Assembly: GCA_015680685.1 (NCBI GenBank)
Contig: MNCI01020158.1
Location: forward strand, 577,304-639,303
Direction of reading: 5' to 3'
Source of the DNA: Gnetum montanum
Lineage: Eukaryota > Streptophyta > Gnetopsida > Gnetales > Gnetaceae
DNA length: 62,000 nt
Part shown: positions 12,124 to 22,972 of the stretch, piece after piece
How positions within the stretch are numbered: the stretch's first letter is position 1
Layout: the number at the start of each line of letters is the position of its first letter
The notes under the pieces: model-generated
The model's database searches: none
What the model saw: only the letters and a program-made list of their open reading frames with translations
Told to the model about the DNA's origin: nothing
Program-made: the position numbers and the translations under genes

Positions 12124-14040
12124 CTGCAATCACACCGGGCCAATCATTAGTAAGGTTGTTAACAAAGTTAGGTTATACCTTACTACTTTCTTTAATAGAT
12201 TTACTTTATTTCCATGTAATGTTAATTATTAGAAGATCATGTCCCCAAAAGATTATAATGTTGAGTCCTCTTTGCTTAGGTGGTTTCCAAATTTAATTTT
12301 ATGGTATAACTAAGGGGATGAAATTATTTTTGGCACACTTATCTTTAATGTTATAACTAATTACCCTTGATAATGTCCTTCGGGTTATGATAAATTCCAT
12401 AAAAAAGTTATGCATTATTCGGCTTGTGCCCCTCCCCCACGACTAAGCTGAACACTCTGGGTTCAAGTAGGTTTAAACAAAATGAAAATTGGAGTATCAG
12501 CTAGTGAGTTATGGATATGAAAGCAAGGGACATGCAATCATGAGTCATAGAGAGGAATTTGAAAAACTTTCCCTATGTGAACAGTTGCAAATGATGTTGA
12601 TTAGCATAGGGTGATCACGTACATATATTTTAATCGAAGCTAGGGGACTTAGAGAATGTATTAAATTTTTAACATATATATATATATTAAATTAAATGAT
12701 GTAAACTAAGGACATTTGGACAATTGTCAAAGGGTTCCAGGGTAATTCAACTAGTTCTAAAGGCACAAAAATTATTATGGTATGGAATTTATCAATAAGG
12801 ACCTTGGATGGTAGAGAAAAAGGCTATGTGATGGTTCATAGGAACGTTGAATCCGAGGGATAGTAATAAGGGAAAGAAAATCATTGGCAATATGCTAAGG
12901 GTAATAAATGCTATGTGGAAGATGGGTCATGAGTGCAAATTATAAAAATGACGCAAGTGGGTCCTCACCAAAGCAGGTTCCAACCTTTAATGCTCTTGCG
13001 TAACCACACTTAAAAGTGTCCGTGGGTACTAAAAGGGTTAAACATAATCTACATTGATTCCACAAAACACACACATGTAAATATCACCGGAATGAGGTAA
13101 GAATTCTATGCTACAAAAGACATGAGTAACAACTACACGAACATTGAGATGAGACGAACTAGAGAAGGGATTGGAGAGATTGGTACATGAGGTAACTGAC
13201 CTAGGGCATAGTGAATCCTACGTGTAAAGCATGATTAATATGTCATTAACCTATTATTCCAAGATTAGGACCAAGTCCATTCCTCTCATCAGTGACACCA
13301 CATTATTTCATCCGATGATGAGCAACTATGAGAGCACCATAACAACTAGGCATACGATCACTTGGAATTTTGTTCAAGGGAGGAGTGATTTTTGTTTTGT
13401 AGCATTTTTCTTTTCTTTCTTTCTCTCTCTTTTTTTTTTGAATACTAAATCTAGAGAAGCCACCAACCTTCAGGCATGGGTCCATGTCTTTCCAGTGGGA
13501 CCCCTTGGAATAGCATTTGGATTTTTGGAGTGCCCTTTTGATTACTCTTACTCCCATTTTCCATTAGATCTATAAGGACCTTAGTACAACCACGTTGCAT
13601 GATAACTCTTACAGACGTCACCAAAGAGAATCCACAAGTCCCCTTGATGTCACACCCTAATCATTCCCTCTTGATCCATCCTTCTTCATTCTAGGTACAA
13701 TGAACACAAAATTAATTTTAAGTTTCAAGGATGTCAAGAATATCACTGTACCCTCAAATAGAACCTCTTATTTGTAGAGTGGATGAGTGGGTGTAATGGG
13801 CTCACTGTCCAAATAATTGATCACTTGAGACTTGACAACATAGAACACACCTCAACCAACGATCCACATGAGTGTTTTATTTGTAAATGAGATTACTTAC
13901 AAAAGCATAAAAAGAAAAAAATACTAAAAGATAAAAATATCAAAAGACAAAAAGATAAAACAAGAAGTTAAAAAATGAAAAACTGGAAAACAAAAATTGA
14001 AAAATTAAAGAAAATGAAAAGTGGTTATTAATCCTACTTG
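12124..14040 (-). other. Element A noncoding region between gag and ORF3
   Basis: No coding frame is supported. Blocks match the 3' noncoding DNA of D and E: 'cccctcccccacgactaagc' near 12428 (a second polypurine-like G tract on the minus strand), 'gtgggtcctcaccaaagcagg' near 12959, and 'caggcatgggtccatgtctttcc' near 13471. An A-rich run at 13912-14025 corresponds to D 25795-25975 and E 48810-48895. A short (TA)n lies near 12680. Confidence 0.65.
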
Positions 14041-15986
14041 TTATTGAAATGGGGGGTATCCACCATAACTAATTGGTTGAGGATGGCAAGGATTAATAAA
14101 TGGAAGATGAGGATCCTTTCATGTTGGAAATATTCTAGCTTGGTCATATTTACCCCATCAAGGTTCACACACTTGATTATAATAAGCATAGTGGGGAAAT
14201 TTACGTGATGTAATTCCCGGATAATGAGTTGACCACTATGATGTTCAAGATTGTGAGATGGTATGCAAGGATTGGGTTGCTCTCCATTCCTGTGTTCATT
14301 GGGCTGTATTGTTGTTGGAGTGTGAGTTGGTGGCCCTGATGAAGTTACATGAGGTGTTGGGTTCGAAGATAAGGGTGCACCATAGTGTGGGACTTGTGCT
14401 AAGTTGGAGGATGCAATGGCCTCAGAATTGTGTTGTCCCTTCTTACGGTCATGTTTAAAGAAGGGACACTTTGTATGTTGAGGAGGTTTCTCACTACTGT
14501 TGGAAGTAGGAGCACAAGTAATGTTTGTGGGTTGTTGCTATGGTGCAGGCATCTTAGGAACAGCTGGTGGAGATGTAGAAGGAGGGAAAAAATGAGAATG
14601 TTGATAGTTAGGAGGAGTATAAGGTGCATAAGGTGGTGGTTTTGTTGAAGGCATGGGCTGATAGTATTGAGAAGAATGGTACTGTGGTGAGAAAAAGTAT
14701 GTTGGCCCAGTTGGAGAAACAAGATGTTGAATAAGATAAGCGTTTGGGTTCGGATGATATGAAGGGTGTCTCTAGTTTAGTGGTCTTCCCCACGACTAGG
14801 ATTATTGCCACTATGATCGAACATAGTATCTTTGTATGAACTCTGGATGTAACGTATTTCCCTAATGCTCATGGAAATGTAACAATGTTAGGCATTGGCC
14901 CTTGGGGTGATCGTACAGGAATATGTTGCATTCATACATATGATTGGCATTTGGGCTCTTATTTTTCTTATCCCTTCTTTTCGATTGTATAATGTTTTGT
15001 CCTGCTTCTTGGGTTGTCAAAACTTTATCTCCAATAACATTGATAAATTCTTCACACTTTTGATACATCCATTCCAACATCTTATTGATCTTTGCATCGA
15101 CTTCTAATGTTTTTTGTGTTGGCAAAGACGATGTTTCCACCTTGAGATTGGTTGAATTCTCCTTTTTATGATCATGGACCTTTGTTAAGTTGAGATTTTG
15201 GTCCCGTTGATGTTTTTCAACACTCTCCCATCTAGCTAATTCTCCTTCTTCTTTTGCTGCCCACTTAATAAGCTCTTGGATTCAATGGGTTCGTAGTTCA
15301 TATAGTTGACCCTGGGCATACATCCCTAGGATCTCTTTTGTTTCATTACGTAGCCCATCAATGATATGGTACATTAGCCTTTCCTCAGAGAACCCATGAC
15401 CTGGATAGTTGTTTAACAGTGCCTAATATCTTTCTAAGGCCATGTCCAAGGGTTCATGTTGTGCTTGTCTCCATCCTTGGATTTGTTTCCTGAAGGCTAA
15501 CACTCTTGCGTAGGTTTGATATTTTTCATTAAATACTTCTACCATTGTTGACGAATGTCATATTGAATTTGGTTTTAACGATCTATACCATACTTTAGCT
15601 TAAGTTTTTGCCACTCATTATCAATATTATTCCATGTGTAGGCATCGTAGAAGGCTTGTAAATGTTGATGCAGATATAAGTCAGCCTCCTGAAAATTTAG
15701 GAAAGTTGTTTAAATCGAGCTTGGGTAGATCGCTCTCTTTACGATGCATATGTGAGATTCGAACAGCCTCTTATATTTGCGTTAAGCTTGTAGTGGCTAG
15801 TAGGGGTTCATCTTCATCGAGTAGATTATGCTTTTGTGTGTTGGGATGATGTTTTTTTTGTTCATGTTTATAAGAGACCCCCACTTTAGGTTGTGTACTC
15901 CAATTTTCATCATCATATGGTTTGTTGGTTCTTCAATGAACTTCCTCACTAAGTGTGGCATTATCGTGATCTTGTAGGAGAGGCAT
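14041..15986 (-). pseudogene. gag: Element A gag, multiply frameshifted
   Basis: Gag forms the capsid-nucleocapsid of the cytoplasmic virus-like particle. The likely start is ATG at 15986 (MPLLQDHDNATLSEE). The frame then passes through several stops and shifts. Recognisable blocks are HLQAFYDAY and WQKLKL near 15600, a charged segment at 14862-15140, and the knuckle ECNIFLYDHPKGQC near 14900-14935, in which the second Cys is Phe. A Pro-rich tail follows (about 14400-14750). Other family gags start MS(P/S)SSYES; A starts differently and is shorter at the N-terminus. Protease should follow but does not. Confidence 0.7.
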
Positions 15987-16097
15987 GGTTGTGAAGTTGT
16001 GTGTGACTTTTAATAATTATTTCTTTCTAAAAGATATATCGTTAAGTCCTTTACAGCAACCTTGTATGATATAACTAATCTAGATAACTAGCACTAT

Positions 16098-16115
16098 CCT
16101 TGACAACGGCGCCAA
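16098..16115 (-). promoter_or_regulatory. Primer-binding site of element A
   Basis: The reverse complement is TTGGCGCCGTTGTCAAGG, directly next to the 5' LTR. TGGCGCCGTTGCC is the PBS reported for Athila-type plant elements, recalled as pairing with tRNA-Asp. This fixes the element as minus-strand. Confidence 0.8.
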
Positions 16116-16993
16116 TGATGAGTGGCGAGGTACCCCTACAGTCAACCATACGAATACGAGTGTTACATGCGTGATCCAGTCGAATTTTGCAAACGGACTA
16201 GTTGTGGCTTCTAGATAGTTAGCCTTATGTCGCAGTTTGTTATATTCCCACTTGGACTAGTATTAGCTTTGTCACGTATGGTTTAGTCCAGAGTGAGGTG
16301 TATGATGTGTTTCTAGCCTAATGCTACTTCTGAAGGAAATGGAAGATAATATTAACTAAGCTAAGGGAGAAAGGGTAAGAATGAATCTAGCTAGCCTAAG
16401 TGCGATGAGCATCTGTTCCTTGATTATCCGTACACATCTTGGACTTCGTGCACAACTACTACTAGGATTACCAAGCGTAGATCCTAGGTACGCTACTGGG
16501 TTACCAAGTATTTACACTTAAATATTCGTAATCAAGTCGTACTCATTCCACATTTTAACATGAGATAAGTGTGAGAGAGACTAACTAAGAAAGTAGCAAA
16601 TAAAAATTAAATAATTAATTAAACTAAGTGAATGCTACAATGATGAAGTAATCTCGATCTTTATTGCCAATCATGTGCGTGTCCAAGTACATCACACTCA
16701 AATGAAGGATGTCATACAATTACAATCACCACACTATGGGCATACACTGGGAAATAATTCTAACTCTAAGAAGGAAAAATTGCAAGAGTTTGGCTAAGGG
16801 ACTAAAAAATAGATGCAGAAACAAGGGAGAGCCACCTCTTATTTATAGAACTAGTGATGGGCTGCAATATCGCATATGTGATATTGCAGGGAAGGATGCA
16901 ATACCGCAGCCCATGCAATAACACGGCGGTGATATCACAACCATTGTGATATCACGGCAGCAATATCACAGCCAGAAAATTCATGAGTCATCA
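16116..16993 (-). mobile_element. Element A, 5' LTR
   Basis: Runs from tgatgagtggcgagg to gagtcatca (878 bp). It pairs with 10271-11176. Many GCGATATC sites of the other LTR read GCAATATC here, the change expected from deamination of methylated CpG, leaving two perfect GATATC sites. Confidence 0.85.
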
Positions 16994-17102
16994 AAAGGTA
17001 TGGAATTATTGACTAACTCAAACAAAAAAGCAAATGAACTCTTACATGCTACAATGATGTTTTACAAAAATTTGGACACAATGGTGTTTTACGTGTAGTT
17101 CT

Positions 17103-18317
17103 CTAAGGTGGTGGCTCCTCCATCAATCACTTCTCTTTATCACCAAGCTTTTGAAATATATAACAGTTGAGGAGCACTTGTAACTTTTATTCTTCTATCT
17201 ATGGATCATGTACCATCTAGGTTGCTGAACCAATGTGTGTTGGTGCCAATACGTCCTAAGGGCATGGTAGCTATAAAAACATTTCGCTAGCCTTCACATG
17301 CCAGGTTGTAAACTGATGTCACTCCTCCTTGAATGTCTTAGCCTTTTCTTTGAACTCATGATAATTTGTGAGTCCCCTAGCCAAGTTTGAACCAACGTCC
17401 TTTTGTCCATGGTAGTGAGCTTTAACCACCTTAAGTTCTAAGTTTGCAACATAAAGTTTCTACAGAGTGGCTTTTCTGTCTACAAACTCTTTTTTGTACA
17501 ATGCATAAGTGGTTGCTACTTATTTCTCCAGCTTGCTTTTAGGCTAACCCACTATTAACATGGTAAGGTTAGCATATCTAAGGTTAGCCAATGCCATGTA
17601 TTCTTTCAAATCCTCAATCTACAGGTATTTATTCTTCACTTCTACCTACTAGACTAGTGCATAACTATCCAAGATTTGCTACAAGTTAGGATTTTATGCT
17701 AACATGGACCCAATGTGAGCTTTGCCCATCTGGATTTCTTTTTCACTAATTTGCTTATACATGGCTACCTAGTTATGGAAGTGTTCTTTCAATTTTTCAT
17801 GCTTCTTGGCCTCATTATACCACATGCTTATTTCAATTGCTAACTTCTATTGAATGACATGGACCTCCTCCATTAAGAGGATTTTATTTTCCCTAGCCAA
17901 TCTATTGATATCTTGGTTAACCCTCATTAGTTGTTCCCTTAACTAATGCAAACATTTTTCTAGAACATTCTTTTGTTTTTCAATGGTAGTCAACCAGGAG
18001 TTCTCTGCAACAAGCTGTTTATTCTCTTCTTGCATGGTGATCAATGCCTTCTTGTATGCATGGGATTGTGCATCAGTAGCCAAAGCATTCTAGACTACCT
18101 TCTCCTTTTCTTACTTGGCAGCTTTATTTTCCTTGATCAATTTGTTGAGCTCCTATATTCTAAATGAGTCTAGTTGGTCTAGCATAATAAATTAGGTAGG
18201 ATCCCATCTTTTAGTTCTCAGGGAAACCAACTCTTGTTGTGAACGTTGCACTTCTACTTCTACATGTTTTGCCCTGACCTTAGCCATGACCAACTTTCCT
18301 TTAGTGGCAATGAGGTT
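17103..18317 (-). pseudogene. Element B ORF3: long coiled-coil-like frame replacing pol
   Basis: Conceptual minus-strand reading from 18317 gives over 400 codons with scattered stops. It is rich in Lys, Glu, Leu, Asn and Gln (KALITMQEENKQLVAEN, INRLARENKILLMEE), the composition of a long coiled coil. It aligns with A ORF3 (QLD-S/T-FR, LNKL, QEE, terminal MEEP) and with fragment X at the block IED/E-x-x-EYMxLANL near 17590. It joins gag directly: homology with gag of H ends at 'cacactatca' (58465-58474 in H), and ORF3 sequence starts at the next base. No protease motif, RT or INT is present. It may act as a structural partner of Gag, but the function is unknown. Confidence 0.6.
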
Positions 18318-20854
18318 TGATAGTGTGTGCTGAGTGTGGTTTTTGGTTTGAAGGAAGCTCTGAAGATTCGAATGGTGATGAGGTGTTTGGAGAATTAGCC
18401 ACTTGTGGTTGTAAGGATTTTTTTGAACTATTAGTTCTCAAGAAAGGTCTTTTCTTTGATTGGTTGTGTGAACCAATAGTAGGTTGAGTATTAATAGCCC
18501 TTGTAGCGTTATGTTGCTGTGGCTAGGTAGGAAGCTCACCTTGCATAGTTGGAGCAGGTGGTAATGGAGCTAAGGGTGGAAGATGTGCAGTCGGATGAGA
18601 AGGATAGTATGTTTGTGGAACATCACTCCTAAGAGAAGGAGCTCTATAGTACTCATGTGTCTAGTAGTGAGGTTGAGGAGTGACGTGACTAGTGGAGTCA
18701 CGTGGAGAGATTGATTACTGAATGTAGTACCCATATGGGTTAGGTTGATAGTAAGGGTATTGTTGATGTGGTAATGGCATTTTCCATGATTTTGGGTGTT
18801 GCCATTTTTGATACTATTCATTTGGTTGTGGTGGAGCTCCACTCGGATAATATGTCAAGGGTTGGTAGAATTACTTTAGGTTACCTTGAGGATAAGGTAA
18901 CCTTCGGGGGTGTTTTCCATCTATTTAATTGTGGGTTTAGTGCATACACCCCAAAATCTTACAGATGTGACACTACTGGGAAACATCTTTTAGGGTGATC
19001 ATACTGGCATATCTCACATCCACCATCATTGTCTGTGTCCGAATCCATAACCTATTCAATGATGGCAGCTTTGCCCTTACCCTTATTATGTGCATAATTA
19101 GCTTCTCTCTTTTTCCTTCTCTCCTAGACACTACTTTGCTCTCTAGACTCCTCTACTATTTTGAGAATGGTTTGAAATTTATTGTTTAGGAAGTTCCACA
19201 TTTGATCTACCTTTTCCAATACTTCTAATGCAAATTTTTGAATGCACAATGTCTTTTTATTCACCATGTCCTCAAGTGGTGACTTTTCTTCATCTTCACA
19301 AAAGCTAATTTCCTTCTTTCGGAGGGAAGGATCTTTGTTGTACTCCTCTACACTTTCTCTTTTTCTTAACTCATCTTCCTCCTTGGAAACTTGCTCCAAC
19401 AATCTTTGTATTTGGTGGGCTCTGAGCTTAGATAGCCTTCCTTGGGTGTAAGTCCTAAGGGTTCTTCGTGTTTCGTACCTAAGCCCATCCTTGAGATGGC
19501 ATAGTTGTTCGTTTTGTGAGTAACCATTGCTGGGGAAATGATATAATAATGTATAATATTGGCCCATGGTAGCATTTAAGGGTTTGTGTCCTCCTTATTT
19601 CCATCCTTGGATTTTCTTATGCAGGTTGGACACTGAGGAGTACATTTGATACATGTCGTTTAATATCTCTAATATGGTACTCCATCAGCAGATGGATTCT
19701 GGTTCTAAGGACTAGTACCAGCTTACTGCTTCCTTGATCAGTGTCCATGAAAACAACTTTAGTTTTTGCCACTCGTTTTCTATGTTTTGCAATTCACATG
19801 CATTGTGAAATGCTTGTAAATGATTTTGAGGGTCAACATCATATCCCCCTTCAAATTGTGGGATGTTATTCATGTCTAGTCTTTTAATCCTACTATCTTT
19901 TTGGTGCGTTGTTGAAATTCTAATTGCCTCTAATATATCTAACATACTTTGGGTGAAGAGTAGGGGTTCATCATGAACATGCTATCTATGGCATCTATGA
20001 TGCCTATGCTGTTCCCTACTCTCCCTTCTTTCATGATGTGTCTCTCTAGACTACCCTTGTCCCCTTTCTCAACTATTTTGTCTATGATCTCTATTTCACT
20101 TACCCTTATCCTCATAGTCTTTCCCTTTGTGGCTGCATTCAGATACCGAAGGAGAGGGGTAAGGACATGATGAAGGTAAAGAGGAAGGAAGAGTGATATC
20201 ATAATGGTGCTTGCTACCTTCTCTTTGATTTTTATGGCCTCAGTTGTGGTTATGATCAGAATGTTTATCATTGTCATGCGTTCGTGTTCCTCTTTCAAAC
20301 CATTTGTGTCCATTGGTATTAGAACCTAGGTTATGAATAGTTGAGTGAAGATTTTGATACACAACTCCTTGACCGAAGTCAACAAGAGGAACCTTGTTTT
20401 GTGGAAAACCTCTCGAGGTAGGTTCACCATCCTCATTTTCACTTAAGACATATGGGACATCCTGAGACCATCTTTCCTTCATAGATTTGTAATGTCTCTT
20501 ATGTTGTAGGTCCCTTTGGTGTTGTGTCTCCATGGGTCGATAATCCATTGAATCTTGTTCATGCACAACATAATCCGATTGTAAGTCATGCATACCAATT
20601 CGTGTGAGGGCACGAAGAAGCATGCTTAGGATTGAGTAATCTAGAGGTAACACTATGTTAGCTTCTAAATCACGCTAATGAAGTTGTTCATCCTGGTGGA
20701 GGTTAAAGGCAAAGTTTGATATATACTCATCAGGATGAGTGTATACCAAGTGAAACTATTGGGGTACTGGTAGATTATCCTATACACTCCACCTCTGATT
20801 GTTCATGTTGTCAGACCTAGGTGATGAAGCACTCTCATAAGAAAAAGAAGACAT
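18318..20854 (-). pseudogene. gag: Element B gag, several frames
   Basis: The start is ATG at 20854 (MSSFSYESAS), the same start context as E and H. The blocks in order are LPLDYSILSMLLRALTRIGMH (near 20600), a basic/Ser-Pro-rich domain (20150-20300), NNIPQFEGG and WQKLKLFSW (19712-19945), and a charged capsid-like helix region (19124-19567). The knuckle CEICQYDHPKRCF follows near 18975-19010, then a Pro-rich tail to 18318. Stops and frameshifts break it into at least five pieces. The final C of the CX2CX3HX4C knuckle is Phe here, with a Cys one residue earlier. Confidence 0.75.
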
Positions 20855-20934
20855 GATTGATTATTTAGTGTGCAATACTATCTTTTTTGATAATAGTAGG
20901 ATAACTAACCCTAAGGCTTTATGGTTTTGATTGT

Positions 20935-21440
20935 AGCCATCAAGAAGTCAACATGGCCAGATTTCCATAATGGAGATTGGCAAGCACCATGTACTCCATC
21001 ATCTCCTCAATTTGCAACTCTTTCATGCAGGTTTCCACTTTGTTGTAGGCATCTATCCCATCAATGATGGATTATCATACTTCTTTTCCTTGCTGGAGTT
21101 ATTGGAGGGTTTAGGGTTTAGGCCTCACCATGGCATTGTGGTGGAAGGCCACAATTTTGTAATAAATCCTATCTACTAGTGTGAGTGTGAAAAACTTCTT
21201 GCGGTTGATACCATAGCACCATTGAACCCATTATTTCTTGATACTAGGATTCACCTACATTGGGCAAAAATTTGGGCAACCCACACTAAGAAGTCAATAA
21301 CAACAGTTTCTTTCGGGGAAATCTTTGTCTGATCCGCGTGCAGACCACTCAAGGTACTCTACATTCGTTAGTTCTAGCTTGCCCTCAAACGACGGTAGCA
21401 TCTTCTATGCTTGTCCTGGGATCTCCTGGTTTTTGTTTCA
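20935..21440 (-). pseudogene. Fragment X: third copy of ORF3
   Basis: The minus-strand reading (with shifts) gives PSFEGKLELTNVEYLEW near 21400, then ETVVIDFLVWVAQIFA near 21310 (compare A: VTIDFFVQAILEV). Near 20990-21060 it gives IEEMMEYMVLANLHYGNLAML (compare B: IEDLKEYMALANLRYANLTML). It abuts the B gag leader at about 20934 and a plus-strand element C fragment at about 21465. It is therefore a piece of another ORF3-bearing minus-strand element left at a deletion or recombination junction. No LTR accompanies it. Confidence 0.55.
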
Positions 21441-21464
21441 TTCTAGCCGAAAATTGACAATTTC

Positions 21465-22944
21465 GGACAGTACAATTGCTACAAGAGGTTCACTCTTAGT
21501 CATGGGGGACTATTGCAAATTTTTTCATTTCATTACTTATCTCACCCATACACCTTGGGTAGTTATCAATTTCAAACCTCGAATCCAGTATTTGCAATAC
21601 CCATAACCACCCACAACCTAGCCAATGTGCTTCATATCAAGGCAAGGTATCAATTACATTATATCTTATCTAACCTCACTAATTTGTGATCATGTTGTGT
21701 GTGTAGATGATGATCACAAGAACAATGGACTAGGATAGAAGGGAGCACTCAAGATGGACTAGAGAAAAAAGTATTTACACAGGGAATAAGCTTGATCATG
21801 TGGCTGTGGATGAACAATAGTGTGCATAATTTTGACATCAACAACAATGCGTCTCATTTTCTTTTCTCTCTTTCTCTCTCTCTCTTTCTCCAAGCTTTCA
21901 AATGAGGGTCTGGATGTCATCTATGTACAGTGTTCACCATAATGGTTATGAACACCAATGCTGTAATATGTTGGTTGATCCATTCACCAGGCACTTGAGT
22001 ATGTCATTCCATGTCACCATCAATTTTCATTTAGTTAATAATCCCATACCTTCCTAATATTTTGTAAGGAACTCAAGGACAAGTTTTCATTCAATTGTGG
22101 GGGTATGATGAGTCACGATATCGAACCCTTGATATCGGATACATGATATCGGAGGTGCCGAAGTGATATCAAACATGCGATGTTGAAACTTGCCTCATCA
22201 CCTATAAATAAGATACAAGGGCACTTGATTTTGGAGTTAGTTTTCTTAGTCCCTTAGCCGAACTCTTGTAGTTTTCCCTTTCCAAAGTTAGAATTATTTT
22301 GAGTGTCCATAGTAGGAGTCATAGAGTGAACGGATCTTTATTCGAGCATTGTGTACCTGAGCACACCTTATGACCGGAAATAAAGATGAACTTTATGATA
22401 AACCTTACAACATTCAGAATAGCTTAATTATTGCATTTCATGTTATTTACTATTATTTGATGCTTTCAATAGTTAATTGATGTTATTTCTATTAAATTCT
22501 TAATTATTACTTATCAATGAATTAGCACACTCAGTACAACCACTTCAAGCATACATGGGAACACTTGGTAACCTAGTAACAACTAGCGTTTGGTAATCCC
22601 AATAGTGTTACACTAGTTTAGGATGTGTCCAAAGAGTGGGAACAAATGCTAGTGTTAGGACTATTTAGAGCATAGCTGATTAGTTAAATCAAATTAGTTA
22701 CTAAATTATTTCATTTTCCCATTTTAAGCACCAAGAACATAAAACATAAAAAGCTTAAAAATTGTATACCTCAAGTTTACTTAACCATAGAGTTGTGCCT
22801 TACAAGTAAGCTTGGGAAGACAACAATTGCATAGCCCATCATTGATCTATGTAAGCACATAAGCACTTAATCCTTGGAGTTCGACCTGATCATGCGTGAA
22901 TGCTCGTATTTGTATGGTTGGATGTATGGCTACCTCGCTGCACA
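21465..22944 (+). mobile_element. Element C: 3' end of a plus-strand Athila-type element
   Basis: The interior 21465-22105 is the reverse complement of the 3' noncoding DNA of D and E (gaggttcactcttagtcatggggg, cctagccaatg, tctctctttctctctctctctttctcc, gttcaccataatgg). It ends with the polypurine tract ttgtgggggta and the 3' LTR. gag, pol and the 5' LTR are absent. The left end is a junction with fragment X. Confidence 0.75.
22106..22944 (+). mobile_element. Element C, 3' LTR
   Basis: It starts tgatgagtcacgatatcg with four perfect GATATC sites in the first ~75 nt. TATAAA is at 22203-22208 and AATAAA near 22378 (ggaaataaagatgaac). It ends near gctgcacatta, where CTCATCA is expected. It runs directly into DNA of the third duplication copy (ttaatcatcacttgtgtagc). 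Confidence 0.78.
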
Positions 22945-22972
22945 TTAATCATCACTTGTGTAGCATAATGAG

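Larger units (their letters stand above)
10271..16993 (-). mobile_element. Element A: complete-length, pol-less Athila-type element
   Basis: Both LTRs are present (10271-11176 and 16116-16993). The element is flanked by imperfect 5-bp repeats gaagg (10266-10270) and aaagg (16994-16998), and joining the flanks restores the usual 3' sequence of element B. Order in the minus sense is 5' LTR, PBS, gag, T-rich/noncoding region, ORF3, polypurine tract, 3' LTR. No protease, RT, RNase H or integrase can be found in the 4.9-kb interior, so movement would need enzymes from a relative such as E or H. Confidence 0.82.
9405..20934 (-). mobile_element. Element B: non-autonomous Athila-type retrotransposon, 5' truncated, hosting element A
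   Basis: The parts, right to left, are a gag leader and gag (20854-18318), ORF3 in place of pol (18317-17103), a 3' internal stretch, then the 3' LTR at 9405-10187. The internal stretch is split at 10270/16994 by element A, with flanking gaagg/aaagg as the target duplication. The PBS and 5' LTR are missing: homology to other leaders stops near 20934, where fragment X begins. There is no protease, RT or integrase. Confidence 0.75.

Noticed and set aside
13231-13575. 114-codon frame in element A
   Set aside because: It spans a pyrimidine tract in noncoding DNA homologous to D and E, where the frame is not kept.
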